Assembly (NCBI RefSeq): GCF_015500055.1
Contig: NZ_CP045492.1
Location: 816,501-880,500 of the forward strand
Direction: 5' to 3'
DNA length: 64,000 bases
Source of the DNA: Mesorhizobium sp. NBSH29
Lineage (GTDB): Bacteria > Pseudomonadota > Alphaproteobacteria > Rhizobiales > Rhizobiaceae
This document shows, piece by piece, positions 16,179-27,250 of this stretch; position 1 is the stretch's first letter; every line of letters starts with the position of its first letter. The notes below the pieces were generated by a model, which saw nothing but the letters and a program-made list of their open reading frames with translations, was not told the origin of the DNA and ran no database searches. Made by a program: the position numbers and the translations under genes.

Positions 16179-18734
16179 ATGAACGGCACAACGCTCCATG
16201 TTCTGCGTCTGGCAATGCGGTTTTCGCTACGCGAAATGCGTGGAGGCTTTGCGGGCTTTCGCATCTTCCTCATTTGCATAGCGCTCGGCGTCGCTGCGAT
16301 CGGCGGCGTCAATTCCGTGGCTCGCTCGATCAGCGTCGGTGTCGCCAATGAGGGTCAAGGCTTGCTGGGCGGCGATATTCGATTCGAGCTGAACCAGCGC
16401 GAGGCGAGTGTACCGGAACTGGGGTTCCTCAACAGTTTGGGCGTGGTCGCCACCAGTGCCGGCATGCGCTCCATGGCGCGCCTGGAAGATGGCTCGGACC
16501 AGACCCTTGCCGAGGTCAAAGCGGTCGATGCCTCCTACCCGCTTTACGGCGCTTTGGTTACGGAACCGGCCCTCGATATCACATTACTCCTGGAAGCTCG
16601 TGAAGGTGTTTTCGGTGCGGCGGCGCCCGATCTCCTGTTCGAGCGTCTGGGTCTGTCGGTCGGTGACCGACTGAAGGTTGGGTCGGCTACATACGAATTG
16701 CGGGCACGGATACTTACCGAGCCGGACGCGATTTCGGATGGCTTTGCCTTTGCACCTCGCCTGCTGCTCTCGCTCGAAGGCCTCGGCGCCTCCGGCCTGA
16801 TCCAGCCCGGCAGTCTTGTTGAATATGCTTACAAGGTAAGGCTGCCTGCGGGCTCAAGCGAAGCGCAATTAGCGTCGATCCGCGAGCAGGCAAAAGACGC
16901 ATTTCCGCACGCTGGCTGGTCAGTGCGTACGCGCAGCAATGCAGCTCCGTCGCTGTCCGCCAACATCGAGCGCTTTTCACAATTTCTCACCCTTGTCGGG
17001 TTGACGGCTCTGGTGGTCGGCGGCGTTGGCGTTGCCAATGCCGTGCGCGCATATCTCGATTCCAAGCGCGGCGTCATCGCCACCTTCAAAAGCCTTGGCG
17101 CATCCGGCGGCTTTGTCTTCACCGTCTATCTGGTGCAAGTGATGTTGGTTGCAGCGATCGGCATTGCTGTGGGGTTGGTTCTGGCAGCATTGATGCCCTT
17201 TGCAGCAAGCGCTGCATTGAGCTCGCTAATCCCGGTTCCGGCTGAAACGGGGCTTTATCCGGCGGCGCTCGGGCTTGCTGCATTGTTTGGTTTTCTGGTC
17301 ACGCTCGCCTTCGCGCTTTTGCCGCTCGGGCGCGCGCGCAATGTTCCCGCCACGGCACTTTTCCGCGAGATGGGGTTTGAGGGTCATGGCTTGCCACACT
17401 GGGGCTATGTTGCAGCAGCTTTCGCGATAGCGGTGTTTTTGGCCTCGCTTGCTGTTCTGTTTTCCAGCGACCGATGGATTGCGACCATTTTCGTTGGTGC
17501 GACCATTTTTGCCTTCATCGTCCTGCGGAGCGTTGGCTGGATGGTGCAATGGGCCGCGCGCAGGGCGCCGCGCGTCGGATCGACTGCGCTGCGCTTGGCA
17601 ATCGGCAACATCCACCGCGCCGGCGCGCTCACCCCCTCAGTTGTCCTGTCGCTTGGGCTCGGCCTGACCTTGCTTGTCACGCTTGCTCTGATCGACGGGA
17701 ACCTGCGTCGCCAGATCACCGGCAATCTGCCGGAGCGGGCGCCTAACTTCTTCTTCGCAGATATTCAGGGCACCGATGTCGATGCGTTTTCAAAACTTCT
17801 TGGCCAAAAGGCTGCGGGTGCAAAACTGATGCTGGTGCCCATGTTGCGCGGTCGCGTCATTGCGCTGAACGGGATCGATGTGCAGAAGATAACCGTACCG
17901 CCAGAGGGCGCATGGGTTCTGCGCGGCGACCGCGGGATAACCCATTCTGATACCGTCCCAGAAAACGCGTCTCTCGTTGAAGGCACATGGTGGCCCTCAG
18001 ACTATTCCGGCGAGCCACTCGTCTCCTTTTCCGCCGAGGAGGGCAAGGCCATCGGCCTGAAACTCGGCGACACTGTTACAATCAATGTCTTGGGTCGCGA
18101 CATCACGGCAAGAATTGCAAGCTTCCGCCAGATTGAGTGGGAATCACTCGGCATCAACTTCGTCATGGTATTCTCGCCAAACACGTTTGCAGGGGCTCCG
18201 CACTCCTGGCTGGCGACGCTGACGGGCAAGAACATTTCAGCTGGCCAGGAAGCCAGCATCCTCAATGCTGTTACGCGTGCATTCCCGGCCATCACGACAG
18301 TTCGGGTGAAAGACGCGCTGGATGTGGTGAACCGTCTGGTGGCCCAGTTGGGCACCGCAATACGGGCTGCGGCAAGCGTCGCGCTGATCGCATCCGTGCT
18401 GGTGCTTGCCGGTGCGCTCGCCGCAGGCAACCGCGCCCGCGTTCACGACGCCGTGGTGCTGAAGACCTTGGGCGCCACACGCCGCACACTGATTGCCGCA
18501 TTTGCTCTGGAGTATATGCTGATCGGGCTGGCGACAGCGATCTTTGCGCTCCTTGCAGGTGGAACAGCGGCCTGGTTCGTTGTCGCTTCTGTGATGAAAC
18601 TTCCTTCACAATTCATGCCAGACGTAGCGCTCGCCACGTTAATACTCGCTCTGGTTTTGACGGTTGGCATCGGTCTCGCGGGAACCTGGCGTGTTCTCGG
18701 CCAGAAGGCCGCGCCGGTCTTGCGTAATCTTTAG
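16179..18734 (+). CDS. ybbP: FtsX-like ABC transporter permease YbbP
   Basis: 851 residues from the ATG at 16179, one base after the ybbA stop. N-terminal membrane helix at about 24-44 (FRIFLICIALGVAAIGGVNS), periplasmic region, a first FtsX bundle about 265-430, further helices around 450-490, a second periplasmic region about 500-700, and a second FtsX bundle at the C terminus (ASVALIASVLVLAGALAAGN onward). This duplicated arrangement with about ten helices is that of YbbP. Works with YbbA; the transported compound, probably an envelope lipid or lipoprotein, is unknown. Confidence 0.9.
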   Translation: MNGTTLHVLRLAMRFSLREMRGGFAGFRIFLICIALGVAAIGGVNSVARSISVGVANEGQGLLGGDIRFELNQREASVPELGFLNSLGVVATSAGMRSMARLEDGSDQTLAEVKAVDASYPLYGALVTEPALDITLLLEAREGVFGAAAPDLLFERLGLSVGDRLKVGSATYELRARILTEPDAISDGFAFAPRLLLSLEGLGASGLIQPGSLVEYAYKVRLPAGSSEAQLASIREQAKDAFPHAGWSVRTRSNAAPSLSANIERFSQFLTLVGLTALVVGGVGVANAVRAYLDSKRGVIATFKSLGASGGFVFTVYLVQVMLVAAIGIAVGLVLAALMPFAASAALSSLIPVPAETGLYPAALGLAALFGFLVTLAFALLPLGRARNVPATALFREMGFEGHGLPHWGYVAAAFAIAVFLASLAVLFSSDRWIATIFVGATIFAFIVLRSVGWMVQWAARRAPRVGSTALRLAIGNIHRAGALTPSVVLSLGLGLTLLVTLALIDGNLRRQITGNLPERAPNFFFADIQGTDVDAFSKLLGQKAAGAKLMLVPMLRGRVIALNGIDVQKITVPPEGAWVLRGDRGITHSDTVPENASLVEGTWWPSDYSGEPLVSFSAEEGKAIGLKLGDTVTINVLGRDITARIASFRQIEWESLGINFVMVFSPNTFAGAPHSWLATLTGKNISAGQEASILNAVTRAFPAITTVRVKDALDVVNRLVAQLGTAIRAAASVALIASVLVLAGALAAGNRARVHDAVVLKTLGATRRTLIAAFALEYMLIGLATAIFALLAGGTAAWFVVASVMKLPSQFMPDVALATLILALVLTVGIGLAGTWRVLGQKAAPVLRNL

Positions 18735-18870
18735 TTCGAGTGCGGGCATATCGTCGCGAGGCGTCGAAACAGGGTGCAAAAAATGCCTGAGCACCCTGCG
18801 GAAACGCATCACGGGGGGTTGCGCCGTGTAACAGGCCTTGTTCTTGCCCGAAAGAAATATCATATTCGCT

Positions 18871-18951
18871 CCAGGCATGCTGGAGTCCCGCCAGCGGCGC
18901 CTGGGTTGAAAAATCCCGACACCGGACGGGCAGAAGCAATAGAGGATTTCA
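18871..18951 (+). promoter_or_regulatory. Structured 5' leader of the Bax-inhibitor-1 gene, candidate ybhL motif
   Basis: A two-storey stem, CCAGGC/GCCTGG (18871-18876 with 18899-18904) enclosing CTGG/CCAG (18880-18883 with 18891-18894), is followed by GAAAAA and a CCCG/CGGG hairpin (18915-18918 with 18927-18930) and then the ribosome site AGAGGA. A conserved RNA called the ybhL motif is known from 5' leaders of this gene family in Rhizobiales; position and structure fit, but I could not compare it with the covariance model. Further up, hairpins at 18770-18798 and 18810-18828 may belong to the same leader. Confidence 0.4.
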
Positions 18952-19731
18952 ATGGCTGACCTTCGCAACTACCAGGCGCGCGCAGCAGGGATTGGCACCC
19001 GCACGCACGCCGATATCGACGAGGGCCTGCGCGCCTATATGCTCAAGGTTTATAACCTGATGGCGCTCGGCCTTGCCGTCACCGGACTGGCTGCCGTGGC
19101 TATGATGATGGCCGCCACCACTACCGACCCGTCCGCTGCAGTCGCAACACTTGGCAATGGCAAGATGCTGACCAGTATCGGTGCCGCCGTTTATGGCTCG
19201 CCCTTGCGTTGGGTCGTTATGCTGGCGCCTATCGCCATGGTGTTCTTCCTGTCGTACCGCGTTGACAAGATGAGCGTATCCGCGGCCCAAACCACCTTCT
19301 GGGTGTTTTCGGCACTGATGGGCATTTCGCTGTCGTCTGTCTTTTTGGTCTTCACCGGCCAGAGCGTTGTGCAGACCTTCTTTGTGACCGCTGCCGCATT
19401 TGGTGCGCTGTCACTTTACGGCTACACGACCAAGCGCGATTTGACGGCTATGGGTTCGTTCCTGATGATGGGCGTATTTGGCCTGATTATCGCCATGGTG
19501 GTGAACATTTTCCTACAGTCATCCGCCATGCAGTTTGCCATTTCGGCAATCGGCGTGCTGATCTTTTCGGGCCTTACCGCCTATGACACGCAGAAGATCA
19601 AGGAGATGTATTTCGAGGGCGACGATGCCATGGTCTCTGGCCGCAAGGCGATCATGGGTGCGCTGAACCTCTATCTCGATTTCATCAACCTGTTCTCGTT
19701 CCTGCTGCAGTTCATGGGCAACCGCGAATAG
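18952..19731 (+). CDS. Bax inhibitor-1/YccA (YbhL) family membrane protein
   Basis: 259 residues with seven hydrophobic segments from about residue 33 to the end and a conserved C-terminal acidic region (FSGLTAYDTQKIKEMYFEGDD), typical of the TMBIM/BI-1 family, which conduct calcium ions or protons in characterised members. Start set by AGAGGA six bases upstream. Preceded by a structured leader and followed by a strong terminator, so it is a single-gene unit. Confidence 0.92.
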   Translation: MADLRNYQARAAGIGTRTHADIDEGLRAYMLKVYNLMALGLAVTGLAAVAMMMAATTTDPSAAVATLGNGKMLTSIGAAVYGSPLRWVVMLAPIAMVFFLSYRVDKMSVSAAQTTFWVFSALMGISLSSVFLVFTGQSVVQTFFVTAAAFGALSLYGYTTKRDLTAMGSFLMMGVFGLIIAMVVNIFLQSSAMQFAISAIGVLIFSGLTAYDTQKIKEMYFEGDDAMVSGRKAIMGALNLYLDFINLFSFLLQFMGNRE

Positions 19732-19756
19732 CGCCATTAAGTTGGGACGAAAGTGG

Positions 19757-19785
19757 GGGCGGCCTTCGGGTCGCCCTTTTCTTTT
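19757..19785 (+). terminator. Rho-independent terminator after the BI-1 gene
   Basis: Eight-bp GC stem with one G-U pair around a TTCG tetraloop (19757-19776), followed by a T-rich run. Confidence 0.85.
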
Positions 19786-19830
19786 GTCTCCGGTCTATCG
19801 TAAATGCCTGCAACGCTGGAGGCACCGTCA

Positions 19831-20400
19831 ATGACCCGAATAGCGATCCGGCCCGCGCAACCGGACGACCTTGATACCATTACTCACATCTACGCCGATG
19901 CCGTCCTTCACGGCACCGCAACCTATGAATTGGATCCACCGGATCGCTCCGAGATGCAGCAGCGCTTTGAGGCGATGGTAGCAGGTGGTTACCCGTATAT
20001 CGTTGCCGAGGAAGAAGGCGTTTTGCTCGGCTACGCCTATGCAGGTCCGTTCCGCCCCCGTCCGGCCTATCGGTTCATGGTGGAAGATTCGATTTATATC
20101 GCGCCGACCGCAAAGGGTCGTGGCACCGGCCGCCTGCTCCTCGAAAGACTGCTGCTTGAATCAGAAGAGCTTGGGTTTCGCCAGATGATTGCTGTCATCG
20201 GTGATGGCACCCCACAAAGCGCATCGGTTAAACTTCATGAGCGGTTGGGCTTCGTTCACTGTGGAACGATGGCAGGATCAGGCTACAAGCACGGGCGCTG
20301 GCTCGATACTGTGCTCATGCAATATGCGATGAACGGTGGCAGCGACACGGATCCGGACCCAACATCTCTTCCAGAGCGTCGGTTTCAGCAAGGCGGCTAA
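19831..20400 (+). CDS. GNAT N-acetyltransferase, phosphinothricin-acetyltransferase-like
   Basis: 189 residues from the ATG at 19831, chosen because GGAGG lies eight bases upstream; an in-frame ATG at 19804 has no ribosome site. Acetyl-CoA site IAPTAKGRGTGRLLLERLL, preceded by YAGPFRPRPAYRFMVEDSIYI and followed by GDGTPQSASVKLHERLGF and KHGRWLDTVLMQ, which is the pat/bar-like subfamily acetylating small amines such as phosphinothricin or methionine derivatives. Ends two bases before the convergent DUF2794 stop. Confidence 0.88.
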   Translation: MTRIAIRPAQPDDLDTITHIYADAVLHGTATYELDPPDRSEMQQRFEAMVAGGYPYIVAEEEGVLLGYAYAGPFRPRPAYRFMVEDSIYIAPTAKGRGTGRLLLERLLLESEELGFRQMIAVIGDGTPQSASVKLHERLGFVHCGTMAGSGYKHGRWLDTVLMQYAMNGGSDTDPDPTSLPERRFQQGG

Positions 20401-20402
20401 CG

Positions 20403-20786
20403 TCAGCCCTTCACCAGCTTGACCGTTTTGTCGAAAACCGCCAGCACCTGGCCCAACTCATGCCCACGTTTGACGATGAGGCCTGTGGCAGTCACCACAG
20501 AAAAAGCGCCCTGCTTGCGCGCCAACTTTGGGTTCTTGATGATCTGAAACAGCGGCGTCTCACTGGTGCGCCGGAACACGGAAAACACGGCCTGATCGGG
20601 CAGGTGGTCAATCGCGTAGTCGCGCCATTCATTGGCAGCAACCATACGCCCGTAAAGCCGCAGGACAAGATCCAGTTCGCGTCGGTCGAAAGTGACTGGC
20701 AATTCATGTCTGTCGCGTCTGGCCACGTGCAGTGGGATGAGAATAGCGCAATCATTCCCGTCCGACCCGGCACCGCGATCCGTCAT
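20403..20786 (-). CDS. DUF2794 family protein
   Basis: 127 residues. Core ELPVTFDRRELDLVLRLYGR, AANEWRDYAIDHL, AVFSVFRRTSETPLFQIIKNP, GAFSVVTATGLIVKRGHEL is that of DUF2794, a small cytoplasmic protein common in Rhizobiales with no known role. A GGAAGG ribosome site lies about nine bases before the ATG. No signal or membrane segment. Confidence 0.82.
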   Translation of the reverse strand: MTDRGAGSDGNDCAILIPLHVARRDRHELPVTFDRRELDLVLRLYGRMVAANEWRDYAIDHLPDQAVFSVFRRTSETPLFQIIKNPKLARKQGAFSVVTATGLIVKRGHELGQVLAVFDKTVKLVKG

Positions 20787-20986
20787 GCAACTTCGCCTTC
20801 CATGACCATTTTACGATGTCGAAGTGTGCCACTTCGATTGCGAAATGCAAGTCCGCTAGCATTTCCTTTAAAAGTAGGCTCTGATGAAGTTGTCACGAAG
20901 CGGGACAAGGTGATCGAATTGGTGATTTCTTCGCCATGTTCTTGCCGCAATCGCGCCTGTCTTTCGCCTTACTTGCCATCCACCAT

Positions 20987-21097
20987 TCTCATGTTGCCTG
21001 AGACGGTTCGGTCCGGCACCAGCCCTGTAAACCCCCAAGCCCCCCGCCCACGGGGCTTATGTCGGATCGAACCAACCTCTCCCCCGCGAAGCAGCGG
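20987..21097 (+). ncRNA. Candidate structured RNA between DUF2794 and DUF1223 genes
   Basis: The 362-base gap 20787-21148 has no credible gene but strong structure. TCTCA/TGAGA (20987-20991 with 20999-21003), then a 14-bp stem pairing 21005-21018 with 21060-21073, capped by AGCCCC/GGGGCT (21038-21043 with 21052-21057), then CCGC/GCGG (21084-21087 with 21094-21097). Two pairs of the long stem are G-U as plus-strand RNA but A-C mismatches as minus-strand RNA, so a plus-strand transcript is implied. CTGAGACGGTTCG near the 5' side loosely recalls the start of 6S RNA, but no closing stem was found. No U-run terminator is visible. Confidence 0.4.
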
Positions 21098-21148
21098 CGA
21101 CCCTTCCGATATATGCGGTCAAAAACTTCTATAACAGTTTGCGACGCG

Positions 21149-21889
21149 CTATGATTTCGGATCGTCGACAACAGCCGCGCCCACAATAGCGCCAGGCAGG
21201 TTGTTCGCGGTGACCGCCTGCACCAACACAGCGCATCTAGTGCCGGGCTTTTGAGGTAGCAGTACGTTCAAACGGGTCTGTTTGCCGTGCCATGCACCGA
21301 GGGTCTGAATATTGCTCACTGCATTTCGGTAAACGACAGTCTTGCCTGCATTCTCGCCACGCTCGATCTTGACTGATCGGGTCGGCTCATAAGTGACCAG
21401 CACTATTTGCGCCTTGGACGCGGCATCGCCCGCCCCGGTTTCCACGATCACGTGGTCTCCGGAACGCCTGGCTAAAACACGGACTGACAGTCCGGTGCTG
21501 CCATTCAGTTTCGCCAATGACCCCGCAATCTGGGCGCGGACCCCACCGTTGACGTGTGTCCGCCCGTTGATCACCGCCTGCGGTGTATAGACGGAACGCG
21601 CCCTGAAGGATTTCATGTAGTCGTATTGGCGCTTTGTGTTTGCCTCCGAGCCGAGTGTATCCTTCCAGCCCAAATAATCCCAATAGGTGATGTGATAGGC
21701 AAGGGCGAGCACACTGCCCTCTTCGGCGAGGTCGTCAAGCACGGCATCCGCTGGTGGGCAGGAGCTGCAGCCCTGGCTGGTGAATAACTCAACCACGCCG
21801 CGCGGCGACGCCTGCTCTTGCGCCCGCGCCGGGCCGCCTGCAAAAACCATCGCGACCACGCAGACCGCCAATATGTGGGAGGTATTCAT
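21149..21889 (-). CDS. DUF1223 family secreted thioredoxin-fold protein
   Basis: About 246 residues from the ATG at 21889; a GTG two codons upstream is possible. Signal peptide about 1-23 ending ARA. The mature N terminus reads VVELFTSQGCSSCPPADAVL with Cys41 and Cys44 in a C-x-x-C motif, then YHITYWDYLGWKDTLGS and RSVYTPQAVINGRTHVNG, the DUF1223 pattern. Likely a periplasmic redox protein; function not established. It follows acnA on the same strand but is separated from it by a terminator. Confidence 0.85.
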   Translation of the reverse strand: MNTSHILAVCVVAMVFAGGPARAQEQASPRGVVELFTSQGCSSCPPADAVLDDLAEEGSVLALAYHITYWDYLGWKDTLGSEANTKRQYDYMKSFRARSVYTPQAVINGRTHVNGGVRAQIAGSLAKLNGSTGLSVRVLARRSGDHVIVETGAGDAASKAQIVLVTYEPTRSVKIERGENAGKTVVYRNAVSNIQTLGAWHGKQTRLNVLLPQKPGTRCAVLVQAVTANNLPGAIVGAAVVDDPKS

Positions 21890-21940
21890 CCACACTTCGT
21901 GACAGAACCGGGCATCAACGGAAAGTCACGTTGCGGTGAA

Positions 21941-21975
21941 AAGAAGCCGCCGGCGTTTCGCGCCGGCGGCTTCTT
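21941..21975 (-). terminator. Rho-independent terminator of acnA
   Basis: A 15-base inverted repeat (21941-21955 with 21961-21975) with a 5-base loop; on the minus strand the stem ends in a CTTCTTTTC run. Sits 27 bases past the acnA stop. Confidence 0.9.
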
Positions 21976-22001
21976 TCGATCACTCATGTTGGTCGGTCGC
22001 C

Positions 22002-24698
<2,697 letters not shown>

Positions 24699-24970
24699 GC
24701 GCTCCATATAGTCGGTTCTGCCGAAGCGGGAACGGACTCCTGTGGCATGCTAACACGCGCAAAGGTGCGGGTACGGTCATTTCCGCTATCCGTGCCTTGC
24801 ATGCAGCCGTTAAAGGCGGCGCGCGGGTTCGGCGCAAATTCGGTTGCCACGCCGACCGCTGGCGTGGTTGTTGCGCTATAGCGACATTTGTAAAAAAGCA
24901 CCAGAGCGTTGACGGGCAAATTGCTGACTATGATGATTCAATCCGGCCCCGTGGCAGCTATGGAAAGCCA

Positions 24971-25582
24971 ATGCGACTGATTGCTGAAAATTTAGGCGGA
25001 ACGCGCGGCGGCGAGACGGTGTTTGCGGGGGTATCCTTCGACATTGCATCCGGTTCCAGCCTTGTCGTGACAGGGCCGAACGGCTCTGGAAAATCGACCC
25101 TCCTCAGGGTGATCGCCGGTCTCTTGCCGGTTGCGCAGGGCGCTCTGCGGCTGGCTGATTCGACCGAATTTGAAACGGTGGCGTCGGCTTGCCACTATCT
25201 CGGCCATCAGAACGCGATGAAGGCCGTGCTGTCGCTCACAGAAAACCTCGTCTTCTGGCAAACCTTCATGGGCGCACCAGATCTGCATGTCGATGAAGCA
25301 TTGGCCAAAGTCGGCCTTGGCGGGCTTGGGCATCTCCCTTTCGGCACCCTGTCGACAGGCCAGCGCCGGCGGGCCGCAATCGCCAGGCTGTTGATCAGCG
25401 CCCGACCGCTCTGGCTGCTGGACGAGCCGACCGCTGGGCTGGATCGCAAATCCGAAACCCGGTTTTCGCAGATTATGGATGATCATTTGAGGTCCGGCGG
25501 CATGATCGTCGCTGCGACCCATCAGCCGCTGGGGCTTGATGAGGCCAAAGCGTTGGCGTTGGCATTGGAGCCGCTGTCGTGA
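24971..25582 (+). CDS. ccmA: Haem exporter / cytochrome c maturation ATPase CcmA
   Basis: ATPase of the CcmABCD complex that releases haem-loaded CcmE for cytochrome c maturation. 203 residues from the ATG at 24971, preceded by GGAAAG; the open frame starts nearly 100 codons earlier but without homology. Walker A GPNGSGKS at 35-42, signature LSTGQRRRAAIARLL, Walker B LWLLDEPTAGLD. The degenerate LSTGQ signature is normal for CcmA. ccmB overlaps by four bases. Confidence 0.95.
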   Translation: MRLIAENLGGTRGGETVFAGVSFDIASGSSLVVTGPNGSGKSTLLRVIAGLLPVAQGALRLADSTEFETVASACHYLGHQNAMKAVLSLTENLVFWQTFMGAPDLHVDEALAKVGLGGLGHLPFGTLSTGQRRRAAIARLLISARPLWLLDEPTAGLDRKSETRFSQIMDDHLRSGGMIVAATHQPLGLDEAKALALALEPLS

Positions 25583-26244
25583 GAGCGTTGTTCCTGCGCG
25601 AAATGCGCCTTGGCCTGCGTGCCGGTGGGGGAGCGATCACCGGCGTGCTGTTTTTCCTGGCTGTAATTGCGGTTATTCCCTTCGGCATAGGACCTGACCT
25701 CAATCTGCTTGCCCGCATCGGCCCGGCTATTCTGTGGATCGGTGCGCTTCTGGCAGCGTTGCTCGGGCTCGACCGCCTGTTCCAGGCAGATCGGGAAGAC
25801 GGCGCTCTCGATGTCCTGATCCTTGCAGACAGCCGTCACCTCCTAGCGCTTACCGTTTTCGTCAAATGCCTCGCCCATTGGGCCGCTAATGTTTTGCCAC
25901 TGGTCATTGCCGCTCCCTTTCTTGGGCTGCTGATGAACATGGAAGCGATTGCCACAGCTGCAGCTGCGCTCACCCTCCTGGTTGGCTCGCCTGCAATCAC
26001 TTTTGTCGGCGCCGTGGGCGCAGCCGTTACTGTTGCGTTACCGCGCGGCGGGTTGCTGATATCGGTCCTGGTGCTGCCGTTGGTCATTCCTGTGCTGATT
26101 TTCGGCGTCGCGGCAAGCTATGCTGCCACTGCCGAGCCGGCTCCTTTTTTGCCGCCTTTCCTTCTGCTGGCGGCACTCACTCTTTTTCTCGGGGTACTCG
26201 GCCCGGTAGCAGCGGCAGCGGCGCTGCGCTTTGCCGCGGACTAA
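25579..26244 (+). CDS. ccmB: Haem exporter permease CcmB
   Basis: 221 residues, GTG start overlapping the ccmA stop (GTGA). Six hydrophobic segments; RALFLREMRLGLRAGGG at the N terminus and GLDRLFQADREDGALDVL are CcmB hallmarks. Inner-membrane part of the CcmABCD complex. ccmC begins 62 bases downstream. Confidence 0.94.
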   Translation: MRALFLREMRLGLRAGGGAITGVLFFLAVIAVIPFGIGPDLNLLARIGPAILWIGALLAALLGLDRLFQADREDGALDVLILADSRHLLALTVFVKCLAHWAANVLPLVIAAPFLGLLMNMEAIATAAAALTLLVGSPAITFVGAVGAAVTVALPRGGLLISVLVLPLVIPVLIFGVAASYAATAEPAPFLPPFLLLAALTLFLGVLGPVAAAAALRFAAD

Positions 26245-26306
26245 GGACGGTCACAAAAGCGTTGGTTCGATTGCGGCATGCGGCCTGAACCTTTATCTGG
26301 AACACA

Positions 26307-27068
26307 ATGGAAAGCTCGACAGCAATCAAAAGCATCTCCGACCTAGCCAACCCGACACGGTTTCTGGCACTTGCCGACCGGCTCGTGCCTTGGCTCGCGA
26401 TGCTGAGCGCACTGTTGCTGGGGGCGGGTCTCTGGCTCGCCTTCGCGGCTCCGGAGGACTTCCAACAAGGCATCACCGTGCGCATCATGTATATCCATGT
26501 GCCCTTCGCCTGGCTGTCGATGATGTGCTACACATTGATGGCTGTTTCGGCGCTCGGCACGCTGGTCTGGCGCCATCCGCTCGCCGATGTTTCCCTCAAG
26601 GCTGCGGCGCCGATTGGCGCGCTTTTCACCGCTTTGGCGCTCGTCACCGGGTCCATCTGGGGTAAGCCGATGTGGGGAACCTGGTGGGTGTGGGATGCGC
26701 GGCTGACATCGGTCTTTGTGCTGTTTTTGATGTATCTCGGCATCATAGCGCTCACCCGCGCGCTCGACGACCCTGCCCGCTCAGCCCGAGCTGCGGCCAT
26801 CATCACGCTGGTCGGCTTCATCAACATCCCGATCATCAAATTTTCGGTCGACTGGTGGAACACACTTCACCAGCCTGCTTCCGTGTTCCGTCTCGACGGA
26901 CCTACCATTCATCCGAGCCTGTTGTGGCCGCTGGCTGTGATGGCCTTGGCGTTCACATTGCTTTTTTTCACGCTGCATCTTCTGGCGATGCGCAATGAGA
27001 TATGGCACCGCCGCATTGTCGCGATGCGACGCATCGAGGCCCGGCGTGCTGATCGGGCGGGTAGCTGA
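26307..27068 (+). CDS. ccmC: Haem-handling protein CcmC
   Basis: Delivers haem to CcmE in the periplasm. 253 residues, six transmembrane segments. Tryptophan-rich haem-binding motif WGTWWVWDARLTS from 123, with flanking candidate haem ligands His64 (IHVPFAW) and a second His in the loop around VDWWNTLHQP. Distinguished from CcmF by its length. Confidence 0.96.
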   Translation: MESSTAIKSISDLANPTRFLALADRLVPWLAMLSALLLGAGLWLAFAAPEDFQQGITVRIMYIHVPFAWLSMMCYTLMAVSALGTLVWRHPLADVSLKAAAPIGALFTALALVTGSIWGKPMWGTWWVWDARLTSVFVLFLMYLGIIALTRALDDPARSARAAAIITLVGFINIPIIKFSVDWWNTLHQPASVFRLDGPTIHPSLLWPLAVMALAFTLLFFTLHLLAMRNEIWHRRIVAMRRIEARRADRAGS

Positions 27069-27070
27069 CC

Positions 27071-27250
27071 ATGTCGTCACATGCGCTCTACGTGGCTGCC
27101 GCCTATGGCATTTCAAGTGTGGGTCTCGCCGGATTGCTCTTCTGGATACTCGCAGGGCGACGAGCGCTGAGGCGCGAAGTTGAGCTTCTCGAGGCGAGCG
27201 GGATTCGCCGCCGCTCTGAGCCTGGCCAAAATTCCGGTGAAACCGAATGA
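27071..27250 (+). CDS. ccmD: Small membrane protein CcmD
   Basis: 59 residues with one transmembrane helix at about 8-29 (VAAAYGISSVGLAGLLFWIL) followed by a basic cytoplasmic stretch (GRRALRREVELLEASGIRRR). CcmD is needed for release of holo-CcmE. Starts two bases after the ccmC stop, and its own stop overlaps the ATG of the next gene (ATGA), as usual in this operon. Confidence 0.88.
   Translation: MSSHALYVAAAYGISSVGLAGLLFWILAGRRALRREVELLEASGIRRRSEPGQNSGETE

Noticed and set aside
20999-21075. Glycine-riboswitch-like words on the minus strand (GGGAGAGG and TCTCAGGCAA)
   Set aside because: The core of that aptamer is missing, the downstream gene is DUF2794 rather than glycine metabolism, and base pairing favours the plus strand.
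20460-21134. 224-codon plus-strand frame over DUF2794 and the structured gap
   Set aside because: Its first half is antisense to DUF2794 and the rest crosses the palindromic region; composition is not protein-like.
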